Assembly (NCBI GenBank): GCA_900115795.1
Contig: FOXT01000014.1
Location: 1 to 53,838, forward strand
From: Lachnospiraceae bacterium XBB1006
GTDB taxonomy: Bacteria > Bacillota > Clostridia > Lachnospirales > Lachnospiraceae
DNA length: 53,838 nucleotides
Reading direction: 5' to 3'
Position 1 is the first letter of the stretch, and each line of letters starts with the position of its first letter. The translations under genes were made by a program, and so were the position numbers. Below the pieces are notes generated by a model that ran no database searches, was not told where the DNA came from, and was given only the letters and a program-made list of their open reading frames with translations. Shown one piece after another: positions 43,721 through 52,978 of this stretch.

Positions 43721-44824
43721 CTAATTTTTCAGCCGCACTATCTTAGGTTCCTCTGCTTCTCCTATAAATTCGGCATTTCCCGGAATGCGCTCATGACTTT
43801 CCACTATACAGTTTTCAATCACCGCTCCGTCTTCAATATATGTTTCATTTAAAACAATAGAGTTCTTAATTACTGCGCCTTTTCCAACGAAGACCTTCTT
43901 ACACAAAACAGAATTCTCAATCTCACCGTTTATAATGCATCCGCTGGATATCAAGGCATTTTTTACAACTGAGCCCTCATTAAATTTCGCCGACGGTAAA
44001 TCTTCTGTCTTTGATTTAATAGCCGGTTCTTTTTCAAAATAGTGTCGAATGTCTTTTTTCAAAAAGTCCATGTTACACCGATAGTAACTGTCTACCGTAT
44101 TGATATTACTCCAATACCCATCAAATTCGTATCCGTAAATTTTCTCTACGTCTTTGTAACGAATCAGAATGTCCTGCACCAAATCATAACGTTCCTCGTC
44201 ATGACTCTCCTGCAAAAGTTTCATCAAAAGGTCTTTTTTAATAATATAGATTCCCATGGACGCAATGTTGCTTGATGCCTTCATTGGTTTTTCGGAAAAC
44301 TGACGAATCCGCTTATCCTGATCCATCTCTACGATGCCGAGTCTTCGCAAATCTTCTGAGTCTTCCATATGCTTTACGGCAATGGAAATGTCTGCACCTT
44401 TTTCCTCATGAAACTTCAACATCTTATTAAAATCAAATTTGCAAACACAATCCCCAGGATAAATCACCACATAGGGCTCATGACGTTTTCTTAAAAAATC
44501 CATATTCTGGTACAAGGAATCCGCTGTTCCGCGATACCACCAATTGTTGTTCTTGGTAATGGTTGGCGTAAACGTAAACAAACCACCTTGTTTTCGTCCA
44601 AAATTCCACCATTTCGATGAGTTTAAATGTTCATGCAATGAACGGGAATTGTATTGCGTCAGCACTGCTACCGTCTTGATACCTGAATTGGTCATATTAC
44701 TTAGTCCGAAATCCACAGCACGATACGCTGCGCCAACCGGCATGGCTGCACTGGCGCGTTTTGTTGTTAATTCTTTTAACCCTATACTGCTTCCTCCGGC
44801 AAGAATAATTCCAGCCGCTTTCAT
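43721..44824 (-). CDS. glgD: GlgD, regulatory subunit of ADP-glucose pyrophosphorylase
   Basis: GlgD partners GlgC and raises its activity in Firmicutes. The 367-aa product keeps the nucleotidyltransferase fold and a left-handed beta-helix tail (hexapeptide repeats from about residue 270), but the catalytic N-terminal loop is changed: GGSSIGLKELTTKRASAAMP replaces the GGxGxRL...AKPAVP of GlgC, and PGDCVCKFDF replaces [10 protein letters not shown]. That supports a non-catalytic role. It starts 2 bp after the glgC stop. Confidence 0.93.
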   Translation of the reverse strand: MKAAGIILAGGSSIGLKELTTKRASAAMPVGAAYRAVDFGLSNMTNSGIKTVAVLTQYNSRSLHEHLNSSKWWNFGRKQGGLFTFTPTITKNNNWWYRGTADSLYQNMDFLRKRHEPYVVIYPGDCVCKFDFNKMLKFHEEKGADISIAVKHMEDSEDLRRLGIVEMDQDKRIRQFSEKPMKASSNIASMGIYIIKKDLLMKLLQESHDEERYDLVQDILIRYKDVEKIYGYEFDGYWSNINTVDSYYRCNMDFLKKDIRHYFEKEPAIKSKTEDLPSAKFNEGSVVKNALISSGCIINGEIENSVLCKKVFVGKGAVIKNSIVLNETYIEDGAVIENCIVESHERIPGNAEFIGEAEEPKIVRLKN

Positions 44825-44826
44825 TC

Positions 44827-46095
44827 CTAATCACCTGCCTTTATAATATTTTGTCCACTTGGCAGGCTCATATTCTCGTAGTCGCTAAGAGTAGTCTCAC
44901 CAAGAATTGCTGTATTCTTTCCTATGGTCACGCCGGGGGGAATAACACTTCCCTGCCCAATCGTTGTAATACCGGAATTGTAAATCGACGGTTTCTCCAC
45001 ATTTGGCGTATTAATGCCTGCTCCAATTTTACATCCGGCTCCAATTTCACACTTTTCTGCAATAATCGCTTTATTGATTACCGCATCGGCTCCTACATGC
45101 GTTCCCGACATGATAATGGAGTCCACAATCTTTGCACCTTTCTCTACCGTAACGCCTACACCCAATACACTATTTTCCACGTCTCCATCAATATCCGATC
45201 CTTCTCCGATAATGCATTTGTAGACACTACTGTCCACTCCGTAAAACGTTGGCTGACAGGAATTTGCATTTGTGTACGTCTTCCAGGATTCATCGTAAAG
45301 ATTGAATTCCGGAACAATATCAATCAACTCCATATTGGCCTCCCAATAGGAGCTTAAGGTTCCCACATCTTTCCAATACGCGTCAAATTTGTATGCAAAA
45401 ACACGCATATCCTGCTGGAAACAATACGGAATAATATGTTTTCCAAAATCACAATTTGACTGATCCTTCTTGCGAATCAGTGCATCCTTTAAAACATCCC
45501 AATTGAAAATATAGATTCCCATGGATGCCAAATTACTTCTTGGTTTTTCCGGCTTTTCCTCAAAATCAATAATTCTGAATTTATCATCTGCAATACAGAT
45601 TCCAAACCGTGATGCTTCATGCATCGGAACCGGCATTGCTGCAATGGTAACTTGCGCCTTGTTCTCCTTATGAAAATCTAGCATTTGCGCATAATCCATC
45701 TTATAGATATGATCCCCAGACAAAATGATAACATATTCGGGATGGTAACTCTCCATATACGCTAAGTTCTGGTAAATTGCATTTGCTGTTCCTGTATACC
45801 AGGATGTGTCACCACTCTTTTCATAGGGCGGCAAGACAGTAACACCACCGTTATTAACGTCCAAATCCCATGGAATACCAATTCCGATATGTGCATTCAG
45901 CTCAAGTGGCTGATACTGGGTCAAAACACCCACCGTATCAATACCGGAATTAACACAGTTACTCAATGGGAAATCGATAATACGGTATTTACCGCCAAAT
46001 GGAACGGCCGGTTTAGCCATGCTCTGCGTAAGAACACCAAGGCGACTACCCTGACCTCCTGCTAAAAGCATTGCTATCACTTCTTTGTTTTCCAT
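44827..46095 (-). CDS. glgC: Glucose-1-phosphate adenylyltransferase GlgC
   Basis: GlgC makes ADP-glucose for glycogen synthesis. The 422-aa product has the intact loop [31 protein letters not shown], the [13 protein letters not shown] metal-binding segment, and the C-terminal beta-helix of hexapeptide repeats (about 290-400). First gene of the glgC-glgD(-spoVG) unit. No glgA or glgB is in the window. pgcA at 24.4 kb supplies the substrate. Confidence 0.97.
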   Translation of the reverse strand: MENKEVIAMLLAGGQGSRLGVLTQSMAKPAVPFGGKYRIIDFPLSNCVNSGIDTVGVLTQYQPLELNAHIGIGIPWDLDVNNGGVTVLPPYEKSGDTSWYTGTANAIYQNLAYMESYHPEYVIILSGDHIYKMDYAQMLDFHKENKAQVTIAAMPVPMHEASRFGICIADDKFRIIDFEEKPEKPRSNLASMGIYIFNWDVLKDALIRKKDQSNCDFGKHIIPYCFQQDMRVFAYKFDAYWKDVGTLSSYWEANMELIDIVPEFNLYDESWKTYTNANSCQPTFYGVDSSVYKCIIGEGSDIDGDVENSVLGVGVTVEKGAKIVDSIIMSGTHVGADAVINKAIIAEKCEIGAGCKIGAGINTPNVEKPSIYNSGITTIGQGSVIPPGVTIGKNTAILGETTLSDYENMSLPSGQNIIKAGD

Positions 46096-46127
46096 TTGTC
46101 TTACACCCCCTTGTTGTATGTTCTATC

Positions 46128-46136
46128 ATTATAACA
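46128..46136 (-). promoter_or_regulatory. Extended -10 promoter of glgC
   Basis: The minus strand reads TGTTATAAT, a TG-extended perfect -10. No clear -35 is seen at 16-18 bp, which is common for extended -10 promoters. Confidence 0.6.
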
Positions 46137-46255
46137 TGAAAATTGCGAATAAATTATGAAAAAATCAACAAATCATTACATTTTTCGTCATTTTCTGTCA
46201 TTTCACATTTTTTTCATTATTATTTCACAGTTTCACCACAACTTTTTTTGGTAGA

Positions 46256-46283
46256 TTGCAAAATATTCTATTTCGAGTATAAT
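46256..46283 (+). promoter_or_regulatory. Sigma-A promoter of murC
   Basis: TTGCAA, 16 bases, TATAAT, about 48 bp before murC. The 236-bp gap between glgC and murC holds these two divergent promoters and otherwise only AT-rich sequence. Confidence 0.75.
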
Positions 46284-46331
46284 GAAAGGATAAACAGATG
46301 TATACTATGTTAATAAGAAAAGAGAGATTCT

Positions 46332-47708
46332 ATGTATAAGATTGATTTACAGCACCCGGTACGGGTATATTTTATCGGAATTGGCGGCGTCAGCATGAGT
46401 GGCCTGGCGCAAATTCTTATGGATCGCAATTTTTCCGTAAGCGGTTCAGATCGTACGCCTTCTGACTACACCAGGCAGCTTGAAGCACTTGGCGCAACCG
46501 TCCACTATGGGCAGGCAAAAGAGAATATTACAAAAGACATTGATGTTATCGTGTATACTGCAGCGGTTCATCCGGACAATCCGGAATATGCACAGGCAGT
46601 AAATCTGCAGATTCCTATGTTAACCCGCGCACAACTTTTGGGCCAGTTAATGACCCACTACGATACATCGATCGCTGTTGCCGGAACCCACGGAAAGACC
46701 ACCACCACCAGCATGATTTCCGAGATTTTACTGGCAGGCGATACGGATCCTACCATTTCCAATGGAGGAATTTTAAATTCTATTCAGAGCAATACCCGCA
46801 TCGGTCATTCCCCCTATTTTGTGGCGGAGGCCTGCGAGTATACCAACAGCTTTTTTGAATTTTTCCCGCAGTATAGTGTTGTATTAAATATAGAGGAAGA
46901 CCATTTGGACTTTTTCAAGGATATTGACGATATTCGCCATTCCTTTTTACACTTTATGAACAATACCAAAGCCAACGGCTGCGTTGTAATCAATGGGCAC
47001 ATCGACAACCTGTCCGCTTTAACGGACAAGCTTTCTACGTCCTACGTAACCTTCGGTCTTACAGCAGATATGGATTACTCTGCCACTAATATTCACTACG
47101 ACCGCTTAGGTCTTGCCACCTATGACCTTTGCAAAAAGGGAACGCCGGTAGGTTCTATCACCCTTGCGATGCCCGGTAAACACAATGTGTTAAATTCCCT
47201 GGCAGCCATTGCCGTATGCGATCATGCAGGTGTTCCGTTTTCTGCCATCGCAAAAGGGCTTTCCCTTTGTACCGGTTCCAAACGACGTTTTGAGAAAAAA
47301 GGAGAATTCAACGGTGTAACAGTGCTTGATGACTATGCACATCATCCAACCGAAATCCGCGCAACGTTAGAGGCTGCAAAGGCAACGGATTTTTCAAGAA
47401 TCGTTGTTGTCTTTCAACCGCATACCTATACCCGCACCAAATCCCTGTTCACGGATTTTGTTGATGCGTTATCCTTAGCCGACTTTGTAGTGGTCGCTGA
47501 CATTTTTGCCGCAAGGGAAACTGACACCCTTGGCATGAGTGCCGAACTCCTCAGTAATGCCTTGCGTGAGAAGGGAACGGAGAGTTATTACGTAGGAAAC
47601 TTCGAAGAAATTCAAAAATTTTTATTAAAAAAATGTATGAACGGTGATCTGTTGATAACTATGGGCGCCGGAAACGTTGTAGAAATAGGAGAAAATCTTC
47701 TAAAATAA
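46332..47708 (+). CDS. murC: UDP-N-acetylmuramate-L-alanine ligase MurC
   Basis: MurC adds L-alanine to UDP-MurNAc, the first amino acid of the peptidoglycan stem. The 458-aa product has the nucleotide-binding FIGIGGVSMSGLAQI (about residue 14), the ATP loop AGTHGKTTTTSMI (about 118), EACEYTNSFFEFFP and the C-terminal DDYAHHPTEI. Its transcript ends in a terminator whose left arm carries a DnaA box. Confidence 0.97.
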   Translation: MYKIDLQHPVRVYFIGIGGVSMSGLAQILMDRNFSVSGSDRTPSDYTRQLEALGATVHYGQAKENITKDIDVIVYTAAVHPDNPEYAQAVNLQIPMLTRAQLLGQLMTHYDTSIAVAGTHGKTTTTSMISEILLAGDTDPTISNGGILNSIQSNTRIGHSPYFVAEACEYTNSFFEFFPQYSVVLNIEEDHLDFFKDIDDIRHSFLHFMNNTKANGCVVINGHIDNLSALTDKLSTSYVTFGLTADMDYSATNIHYDRLGLATYDLCKKGTPVGSITLAMPGKHNVLNSLAAIAVCDHAGVPFSAIAKGLSLCTGSKRRFEKKGEFNGVTVLDDYAHHPTEIRATLEAAKATDFSRIVVVFQPHTYTRTKSLFTDFVDALSLADFVVVADIFAARETDTLGMSAELLSNALREKGTESYYVGNFEEIQKFLLKKCMNGDLLITMGAGNVVEIGENLLK

Positions 47709-47711
47709 AAC

Positions 47712-47852
47712 TTATCCACATTATCCACACTTCAAATTCCATTTTTTGGCAATTCGGAGTGTGGATTTTTTACGGGTACACACTACGGACATTTCCGTTT
47801 TCCACCATAGTTATCCACATTATCCACCTATTTTTTTCACTTTTGGGGATAA
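47712..47852. other. DnaA-box cluster upstream of the DnaD-type primosome genes
   Basis: TTATCCACA occurs perfectly at 47712-47720, 47721-47729 and 47811-47819. TTATCCACC (one mismatch) is at 47820-47828, and TTATCCCCA (one mismatch) is on the minus strand at 47844-47852. The boxes form two head-to-tail pairs with no gap inside each pair. DnaA-box clusters outside oriC act as DnaA-controlled promoters or titration sites in Firmicutes. The nearest genes downstream encode DnaD and helicase-loader proteins. Confidence 0.75.
47723..47771 (+). terminator. murC terminator overlapping a DnaA box
   Basis: ATCCACACTTC pairs with GGAGTGTGGAT (11 bp, one T-G pair), and TTTTTT follows. The left arm is most of the second DnaA box, so DnaA binding and transcript termination share sequence. 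Confidence 0.8.
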
Positions 47853-47894
47853 TCTATGAACAGTTTGTGACACTTTTCTTTTTGGAACAGCTGT

Positions 47895-47927
47895 GTTATA
47901 ATCGTTCTCACAGTTGCAAAACAACTG
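47895..47927 (+). promoter_or_regulatory. Extended -10 promoter and start-site hairpin of the DnaD-type gene
   Basis: TGT followed by TATAAT (47897-47902) gives an extended -10, and CAGTTG-CAAAA-CAACTG (47911-47927) forms a small stem-loop at or just after the expected start. It lies 45 bp downstream of the last DnaA box. Confidence 0.55.
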
Positions 47928-47957
47928 AAATGAACACTAGAAAGAGAGCAAGAACAA

Positions 47958-49085
47958 ATGGACACTATTCAACTTAATGCAGAACACGACACATCTGTGA
48001 CCTGTATACCCAATCAATTTATCGAACGCTATATGCCGAATGCTAATGGCGAATATGTAAAGGTCTATTTGTATTTGCTTCGATTGCTATCCCATCCAAC
48101 CGGGAATTGCAACTTGACACAACTGGCAGACATTTTTGAATACACCATGCGAGAATTAGATCGTGCCCTGAAGTATTGGGAACGCATGGGCTTATTGGAA
48201 CTTCGATATAATGATGCCAATGAGTTGTGCGGAATTACGATATTAGATTTACCTGGTCCGGACAGTTCTCCGGACGATTTTACGAAAGAATCTAAGAAGC
48301 GCCCCCTTGTATCAGAATCCAAACCACAGGAGGAAACGCTTACTCCGATTCCATGCGAGGTTCCGAATGCCGAAGTTCATGTTTTAACACCAACTTCCAG
48401 ACCGGAATATACCAAAGATGACGTGAAGAACTTTTCGAAGCAGGAAGGCGTCAGCGAATTGCTATTCATCGCTGAGCAATACTTGAAAAAACCCCTCACG
48501 CAAACAGAGGTTAATAGCTTCTTATATTGGTATGATACCTTGCATTTTTCCACCGAGCTCATTGAGTACTTGGTGGAATATTGCGTTAGCAGAGAACATC
48601 GTAGCGTCCGCTATATGGACAAAGTTGCTTTGTCCTGGGCGGAAGCAGGCATTCGCGATGTAGCGCAGGCCAAGCAGGAAGCAAACCTTTATAATCAGGC
48701 AAATTACACCGTTTTAAAGGCACTTGGTATCAAAGGACGCAATCTGGTGGACTTAGAAACTGCAATGATTCACAAGTGGACCAATGACTTTGGTTTTTCC
48801 CTTGACCTGATTACCGAGGCATGCACCCGCACCATTCAGGCAACGCATCAACCTAGCTTTGAATATACCGACAAGATTCTTACCAATTGGCACAAGGCTA
48901 AGGTGAAAGAACTTGCTGATGTGGAGAAATTGGATGCAAGCTTTAAGAACGCAAAGAAGGCAGCGGAGCGACCGGTAGCGACAACGGCTAATCGACCGGT
49001 TATGAACAGATTTAATAATTTTAATCAACGAACCTATGACTACGACCAACTCGAGCAACAAATGTTGAACCGTAATCGTAATTGA
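47958..49085 (+). CDS. DnaD/DnaB-type primosomal protein
   Basis: Such proteins remodel the origin or stalled forks and help load the replicative helicase. The 375-aa product has an N-terminal winged-helix-like region (about residues 30-90, YLYLLRLLSHPTGNCNLTQL) and two DnaD-type helical domains (about 148-225 with LTQTEVNSFLYWYDTLHFST, and about 235-305 with HKWTNDFGFSLDLITEACTR), then a charged tail. The second domain ends with the YTDKILTNWHKAKV pattern, close to the YxxxIxxxW motif of these domains. The helicase loader gene follows with overlapping ends. Confidence 0.88.
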   Translation: MDTIQLNAEHDTSVTCIPNQFIERYMPNANGEYVKVYLYLLRLLSHPTGNCNLTQLADIFEYTMRELDRALKYWERMGLLELRYNDANELCGITILDLPGPDSSPDDFTKESKKRPLVSESKPQEETLTPIPCEVPNAEVHVLTPTSRPEYTKDDVKNFSKQEGVSELLFIAEQYLKKPLTQTEVNSFLYWYDTLHFSTELIEYLVEYCVSREHRSVRYMDKVALSWAEAGIRDVAQAKQEANLYNQANYTVLKALGIKGRNLVDLETAMIHKWTNDFGFSLDLITEACTRTIQATHQPSFEYTDKILTNWHKAKVKELADVEKLDASFKNAKKAAERPVATTANRPVMNRFNNFNQRTYDYDQLEQQMLNRNRN

Positions 49086-49096
49086 GGAGGGAAATC

Positions 49097-50068
49097 ATGG
49101 CACTAACCAACAGTCAGTTTGACTCCATTCGGCGCGAATACGATAAACGGCAATTTGAATCCCGTCATCGCGTTACTGACCACATAGAAGAGTTATATAA
49201 ACGATCTCCACGTATTCGTGAGATTGACCGCTCTATTGCTGCTTTATCTGTAAAGCAGGCCCAGAAGCTGTTAGACGGTGACCAGAGCGCACTTAAGTCC
49301 TTACGTAGTTCTTTACGGACGTTAACGCAGGAGAAGGACAGTTTAATTCAATCGCTCGGTTTTGATCTTGATTACATAGAACCAAGCTATCATTGTCCGG
49401 ACTGCAAAGACACCGGATATGTGAATGGGAAGAAGTGTCACTGTTTTACACAGGCCGCCATTGACCTGGTTTATACACAGTCCAATTTAAAGGAAGTTCT
49501 GAAAAGAGAGAATTTTGACACCTTTGATTTTCATTTGTTTTCTGATGAAGTCGTGGACCCTGTGACAAATTTGACCCCTCACGAGTCTATGCAGTTAGCC
49601 GTAGACAAGTGCAAATACTATGTTGAACACTTTTCGGCGCAACGAAGAAATCTTTTCTTTACCGGACCTACCGGAGTTGGTAAGACGTTCCTTTCCAACT
49701 GTATTGCTAAGGAATTGTTGGACCATGGTTTTTCCGTTATTTATTTTACAGCAACAAGACTATTTGACGTTTTCCACAATAATGCGTATAATAAATCCTC
49801 GGAGGCCTCCGATACCTACCAGAATATTTTTAACTGTGATTTGCTCATTATTGATGATTTGGGCACAGAGGTATCGAATGCATATACCAATTCACAACTT
49901 TTTACCTGTATCAACGAGCGCTTGCTTCGTAACAATGCTACGATTATTTCCAGTAATTATGGCATCGGTGAAATTTCACAGGTATACTCCGAGAGAACTT
50001 TCTCTCGTATTATGAAGAGTTTTGATTTAATTAAGTTAACAGGCAATGATCTGCGTTTAATCGGATAA
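49097..50068 (+). CDS. DnaI/DnaC-type replicative helicase loader
   Basis: This AAA+ ATPase loads the DnaB-type helicase onto DNA. The 323-aa product has an N-terminal coiled-coil region, a four-cysteine zinc motif (YHCPDCKDTGYVNGKKCHCF, about residues 97-116), Walker A TGPTGVGKTFLSN (about 188) and Walker B LLIIDDLGTE. The zinc motif plus AAA+ layout is that of DnaI. I start at the ATG at 49097, after GGAGGGAAATC and 11 bp past the DnaD-type gene stop; an earlier in-frame ATG lacks spacing. Confidence 0.92.
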   Translation: MALTNSQFDSIRREYDKRQFESRHRVTDHIEELYKRSPRIREIDRSIAALSVKQAQKLLDGDQSALKSLRSSLRTLTQEKDSLIQSLGFDLDYIEPSYHCPDCKDTGYVNGKKCHCFTQAAIDLVYTQSNLKEVLKRENFDTFDFHLFSDEVVDPVTNLTPHESMQLAVDKCKYYVEHFSAQRRNLFFTGPTGVGKTFLSNCIAKELLDHGFSVIYFTATRLFDVFHNNAYNKSSEASDTYQNIFNCDLLIIDDLGTEVSNAYTNSQLFTCINERLLRNNATIISSNYGIGEISQVYSERTFSRIMKSFDLIKLTGNDLRLIG

Positions 50069-50178
50069 CCCAATTTTTCGATTGTCATTATGGACAGACA
50101 CAGAGCATTGCTTTGTGCTGTGTTTTACAGCAAATAGAAAGTTTACAAATACACTGTTTTATTTTAGGAGGAAAAGAT

Positions 50179-51363
50179 ATGCAGCAGGAACTACATGATG
50201 AGCGTAACCTGGACACGATTCCGGTCGGTAAATTAGGAATCATTTCCATGAAAGGTGTCGAGTCCGGATTAAAGATTGACGCTTATCTTAAGCGCTGGCG
50301 TTTAAACCGTAAGCACGATCACGAAGATGATATTACATTCCGCGGATATGTTCGCGAATCTTATCTCATCTCCACAAGTACCCCACGTTTTGGCACCGGC
50401 GAAGCGAAAGCCAGCATTGGGGAATCTGTTCGTGGTTACGACATTTTTATTATCGTAGATGTTACGAACTACAGTATCACTTACAACGTGAGTGGTAACT
50501 TGAATCATATGTCTCCGGACGATCATTTCCAGGATCTGAAGAGAGTCATTGCGGCAATCGGAGGTAAGGCAAGACGTATCAACGTGATTATGCCATTCCT
50601 TTATGAAAGCCGTCAGCACAGACGTTCCGGCCGTGAGTCCTTAGATTGCGCTATGGGCTTACAGGAATTGATTGCTATGGGTGTTGAAAACATCATCACC
50701 TTTGATGCACACGATCCTCGTGTACAGAATGCAATTCCTTGTAGCGGTTTCGAATCCGTAGGTGCACCATACCAGTTCTTAAAGGGTATCTGCAAGAATG
50801 TGAAAGATATTAAGTTTGATAGTGAGCACTTAATGATTGTCAGCCCGGATGAAGGTGCTACCGGACGTGCGATTTATATTGCCAGCATCCTTGGTGTAGA
50901 AATGGGTATGTGCTACAAGAGAAGAGATTATAGCAAGATTATTGATGGCCGTAATCCGATTGTTGCCCATGAATTCTTAGGCGCAAGCGTAGAAGGCAAA
51001 GATATTTTTATCATCGATGATATGATTTCTTCTGGTGATAGTATGATTGACGTTGCAACGCAGCTTAAGAAACGTGGTGCTGGTCGTATCTTTGTTATTG
51101 CTACCTTCGGTCTTTTCACCAATGGTATGGAAAGATTTGACAAAGCAGTGGAAGAAGGCTTGATTTACAAAGTTGTTACTACCAACCTTGCTTATCAGAG
51201 ACCAGATACTTTAGCACGTGATTACTATATCAGCTGCGATATGAGTAAGTATATTTCTTATATCATTGATACTTTAAACCACGACGCTTCCATCAGCGAT
51301 TTGTTGAATCCATACGAGCGTATCGAGAAGTTATTGGATAGATATAAGCGCGAAAACGCCTAA
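50179..51363 (+). CDS. prs: Ribose-phosphate pyrophosphokinase, long form
   Basis: Prs makes PRPP for nucleotide, histidine and tryptophan synthesis. The 394-aa product is longer than the usual 315 aa, with an N-terminal extension and an altered N-domain. Conserved parts are FLYESRQHRR, ITFDAHDPRVQNAIP and the PRPP loop DIFIIDDMISSGDSMI (about residue 273). I use the ATG at 50179 after AGGAGGAAAAGAT. The hpt gene at 19 kb uses its product. The coding strand is notably G-rich, which fits high expression. Confidence 0.92.
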   Translation: MQQELHDERNLDTIPVGKLGIISMKGVESGLKIDAYLKRWRLNRKHDHEDDITFRGYVRESYLISTSTPRFGTGEAKASIGESVRGYDIFIIVDVTNYSITYNVSGNLNHMSPDDHFQDLKRVIAAIGGKARRINVIMPFLYESRQHRRSGRESLDCAMGLQELIAMGVENIITFDAHDPRVQNAIPCSGFESVGAPYQFLKGICKNVKDIKFDSEHLMIVSPDEGATGRAIYIASILGVEMGMCYKRRDYSKIIDGRNPIVAHEFLGASVEGKDIFIIDDMISSGDSMIDVATQLKKRGAGRIFVIATFGLFTNGMERFDKAVEEGLIYKVVTTNLAYQRPDTLARDYYISCDMSKYISYIIDTLNHDASISDLLNPYERIEKLLDRYKRENA

Positions 51364-51372
51364 TATATACTA

Positions 51373-51448
51373 AAAGCTGAAATAATGATCTCTTCGCCAA
51401 GCGCGTATGGCGAATAATGCGATACAGATCATTATTTCGGCTTTTTTT
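51373..51448. terminator. Long-stem terminator after prs
   Basis: AGCTGAAATAATGATCT pairs almost perfectly with its complement around an inner TTCGCC/GGCGAA stem, and seven T's follow on the plus strand. A-rich sequence on the left also allows use by the convergent MATE gene. Confidence 0.85.
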
Positions 51449-51462
51449 CATTATGCTAACAA

Positions 51463-52827
51463 CTAACAGTCCCGCAAACCGTTTTCTTCAAATTCGTCTA
51501 ATTCTTTTAGCTCCGCCTTTTGCATAGCAATGGCTACTGATAACGTAATCAAGTCGGCAATCGGTTGCGCCATTTGAATCCCCAACACCCCCCAAATTGG
51601 CGTTAAAATAGCCAAAACAATAATTAGAAAAAGTCCCTGCCTTGCGGCAGCCAAGAATGATGCTTTATACACCTTTCCTATATTCTGCATCATCATGTTG
51701 CTGACCACAATCCACGCTGAAAACGGCAATGTCAATGCCTGCATCCGCAGTGCAAACGCACCGATGTGAATCACTTCCGGGTCATGTCGGAATAATGTTA
51801 TAAACTGTGGTGCGAAGATAATAAGTATGCACGACGCGCATGCCAAAAATGCTGTTCCAAGCTTTACGCAGAACCAGAATGCTTTTTTCACACGGTCATA
51901 TTTTTCCGCTCCATAATTAAAGCCACATACCGGCTGAAATCCCTGTCCAAATCCGGTTAACGCAGACACTGCAAACGTAATAATACGCTGCACTATGGAC
52001 ATGGCTGCGATAGCTGCATCCCCACCAATTCTCGCATAAAGGTTTAATGTCACCGTGGATAGTCCGGTAAGCGCTTGTCGCGTAAGCGATGGTGTACCCC
52101 CCTTCAAAATCTCTTTTACCAATAACCCGGTAGGTTTAAAATTCACTAGTTTTAATTTTATGTTTCCATGATAGCGGGTCTGGGACCACAATACTCCAAA
52201 TGCAATGAATTGGCTGATAATGGTAGCCGTTGCTGCTCCTCGAACACCCATTTTTAATCCAAATATTAAGACTGGATCTAGCAACACATTTATAATCGCA
52301 CCTGACGTAATTCCAAACATGGCATGTAGGGCATTTCCCTGAAAGCGCAAGTGGTTATTAATCACCAGCGCCCCCGTCATATACGGTGCACCTATAAGTA
52401 TAATTCCCAAGTATTGCATACTGTATGGAAGAATGGTATGAGTTGATCCAAGCCCAATTGCCAACGGCTTCAACCATAGTAGTCCAAATATCGTTATAAA
52501 GCATCCAAAGAAAAGTGCTGCAAAGAACCCTACCGCCGCCATTTCTTCCGCTTCTTTCCGTCTTCGATTTCCTAACATAAAAGAAATATAATTGCCCGAC
52601 CCGTGGCCAAAAAAGAATCCGATTGCCTGAATGATTGTCATAATCGGAAAACTGACGCCAACCGCACCAACCGCAGCTGTACTGATTTTCCCAACAAAAA
52701 AGGAGTCCGCCATGTTATAGAACGTAGAAATAAGCATACTAATAATTGTGGGGATTGCCATTCGAATAACCAGCCTCTCCACAGGACTCTCTGTCATTTC
52801 TATGTATTTCCGTTCGTATTGTTCCAT
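51463..52827 (-). CDS. MATE-family efflux transporter
   Basis: The 454-aa protein has about twelve hydrophobic segments in two homologous halves, as in MATE (NorM/DinF-like) cation-coupled drug or metabolite exporters. The N-terminal MTESPVERLVIRMAIPTIIS and MADSFFVGKISTAAVGAVGV are typical of the family, and GGDAAIAAMSIVQRI begins the second half repeat. The substrate cannot be inferred. The ribosome site is GGGGGTG. It is convergent with prs and divergent from the unknown gene at 52979. Confidence 0.93.
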   Translation of the reverse strand: MEQYERKYIEMTESPVERLVIRMAIPTIISMLISTFYNMADSFFVGKISTAAVGAVGVSFPIMTIIQAIGFFFGHGSGNYISFMLGNRRRKEAEEMAAVGFFAALFFGCFITIFGLLWLKPLAIGLGSTHTILPYSMQYLGIILIGAPYMTGALVINNHLRFQGNALHAMFGITSGAIINVLLDPVLIFGLKMGVRGAATATIISQFIAFGVLWSQTRYHGNIKLKLVNFKPTGLLVKEILKGGTPSLTRQALTGLSTVTLNLYARIGGDAAIAAMSIVQRIITFAVSALTGFGQGFQPVCGFNYGAEKYDRVKKAFWFCVKLGTAFLACASCILIIFAPQFITLFRHDPEVIHIGAFALRMQALTLPFSAWIVVSNMMMQNIGKVYKASFLAAARQGLFLIIVLAILTPIWGVLGIQMAQPIADLITLSVAIAMQKAELKELDEFEENGLRDC

Positions 52828-52867
52828 GATACACCCCCATAATTTCTTTCATTGTACCAAATTTCCC

Positions 52868-52896
52868 TTGACTTTTCTACCTCCATTTTATATAAT
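52868..52896 (+). promoter_or_regulatory. Strong sigma-A promoter of the orphan nuclease-like gene
   Basis: TTGACT, 17 bases, TATAAT, with a leader of about 75 nt before the start codon. Confidence 0.8.
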
Positions 52897-52978
52897 AATT
52901 TGGTTCGTTTCGGACATACCTAAGGGATTTCACCTATCATTTCACTTAGATTATAGTATTTTCATAAAGGAGATTTGT

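Noticed and set aside
46096-47957. Chromosomal replication origin at the DnaA-box cluster, since genes to the left are mostly minus and to the right mostly plus
   Set aside because: dnaA, dnaN and rpmH are absent. The minus-strand MATE gene and the C-rich coding strand of the last plus-strand gene suggest no skew reversal at this point. A cumulative GC-skew plot would decide; a sharp minimum here would revive the idea.
52748-52978. Longer version of the orphan nuclease-like gene starting at 52748
   Set aside because: The extension runs antisense through the MATE start and across the strong promoter at 52868-52896, while a proper ribosome site precedes the ATG at 52979.
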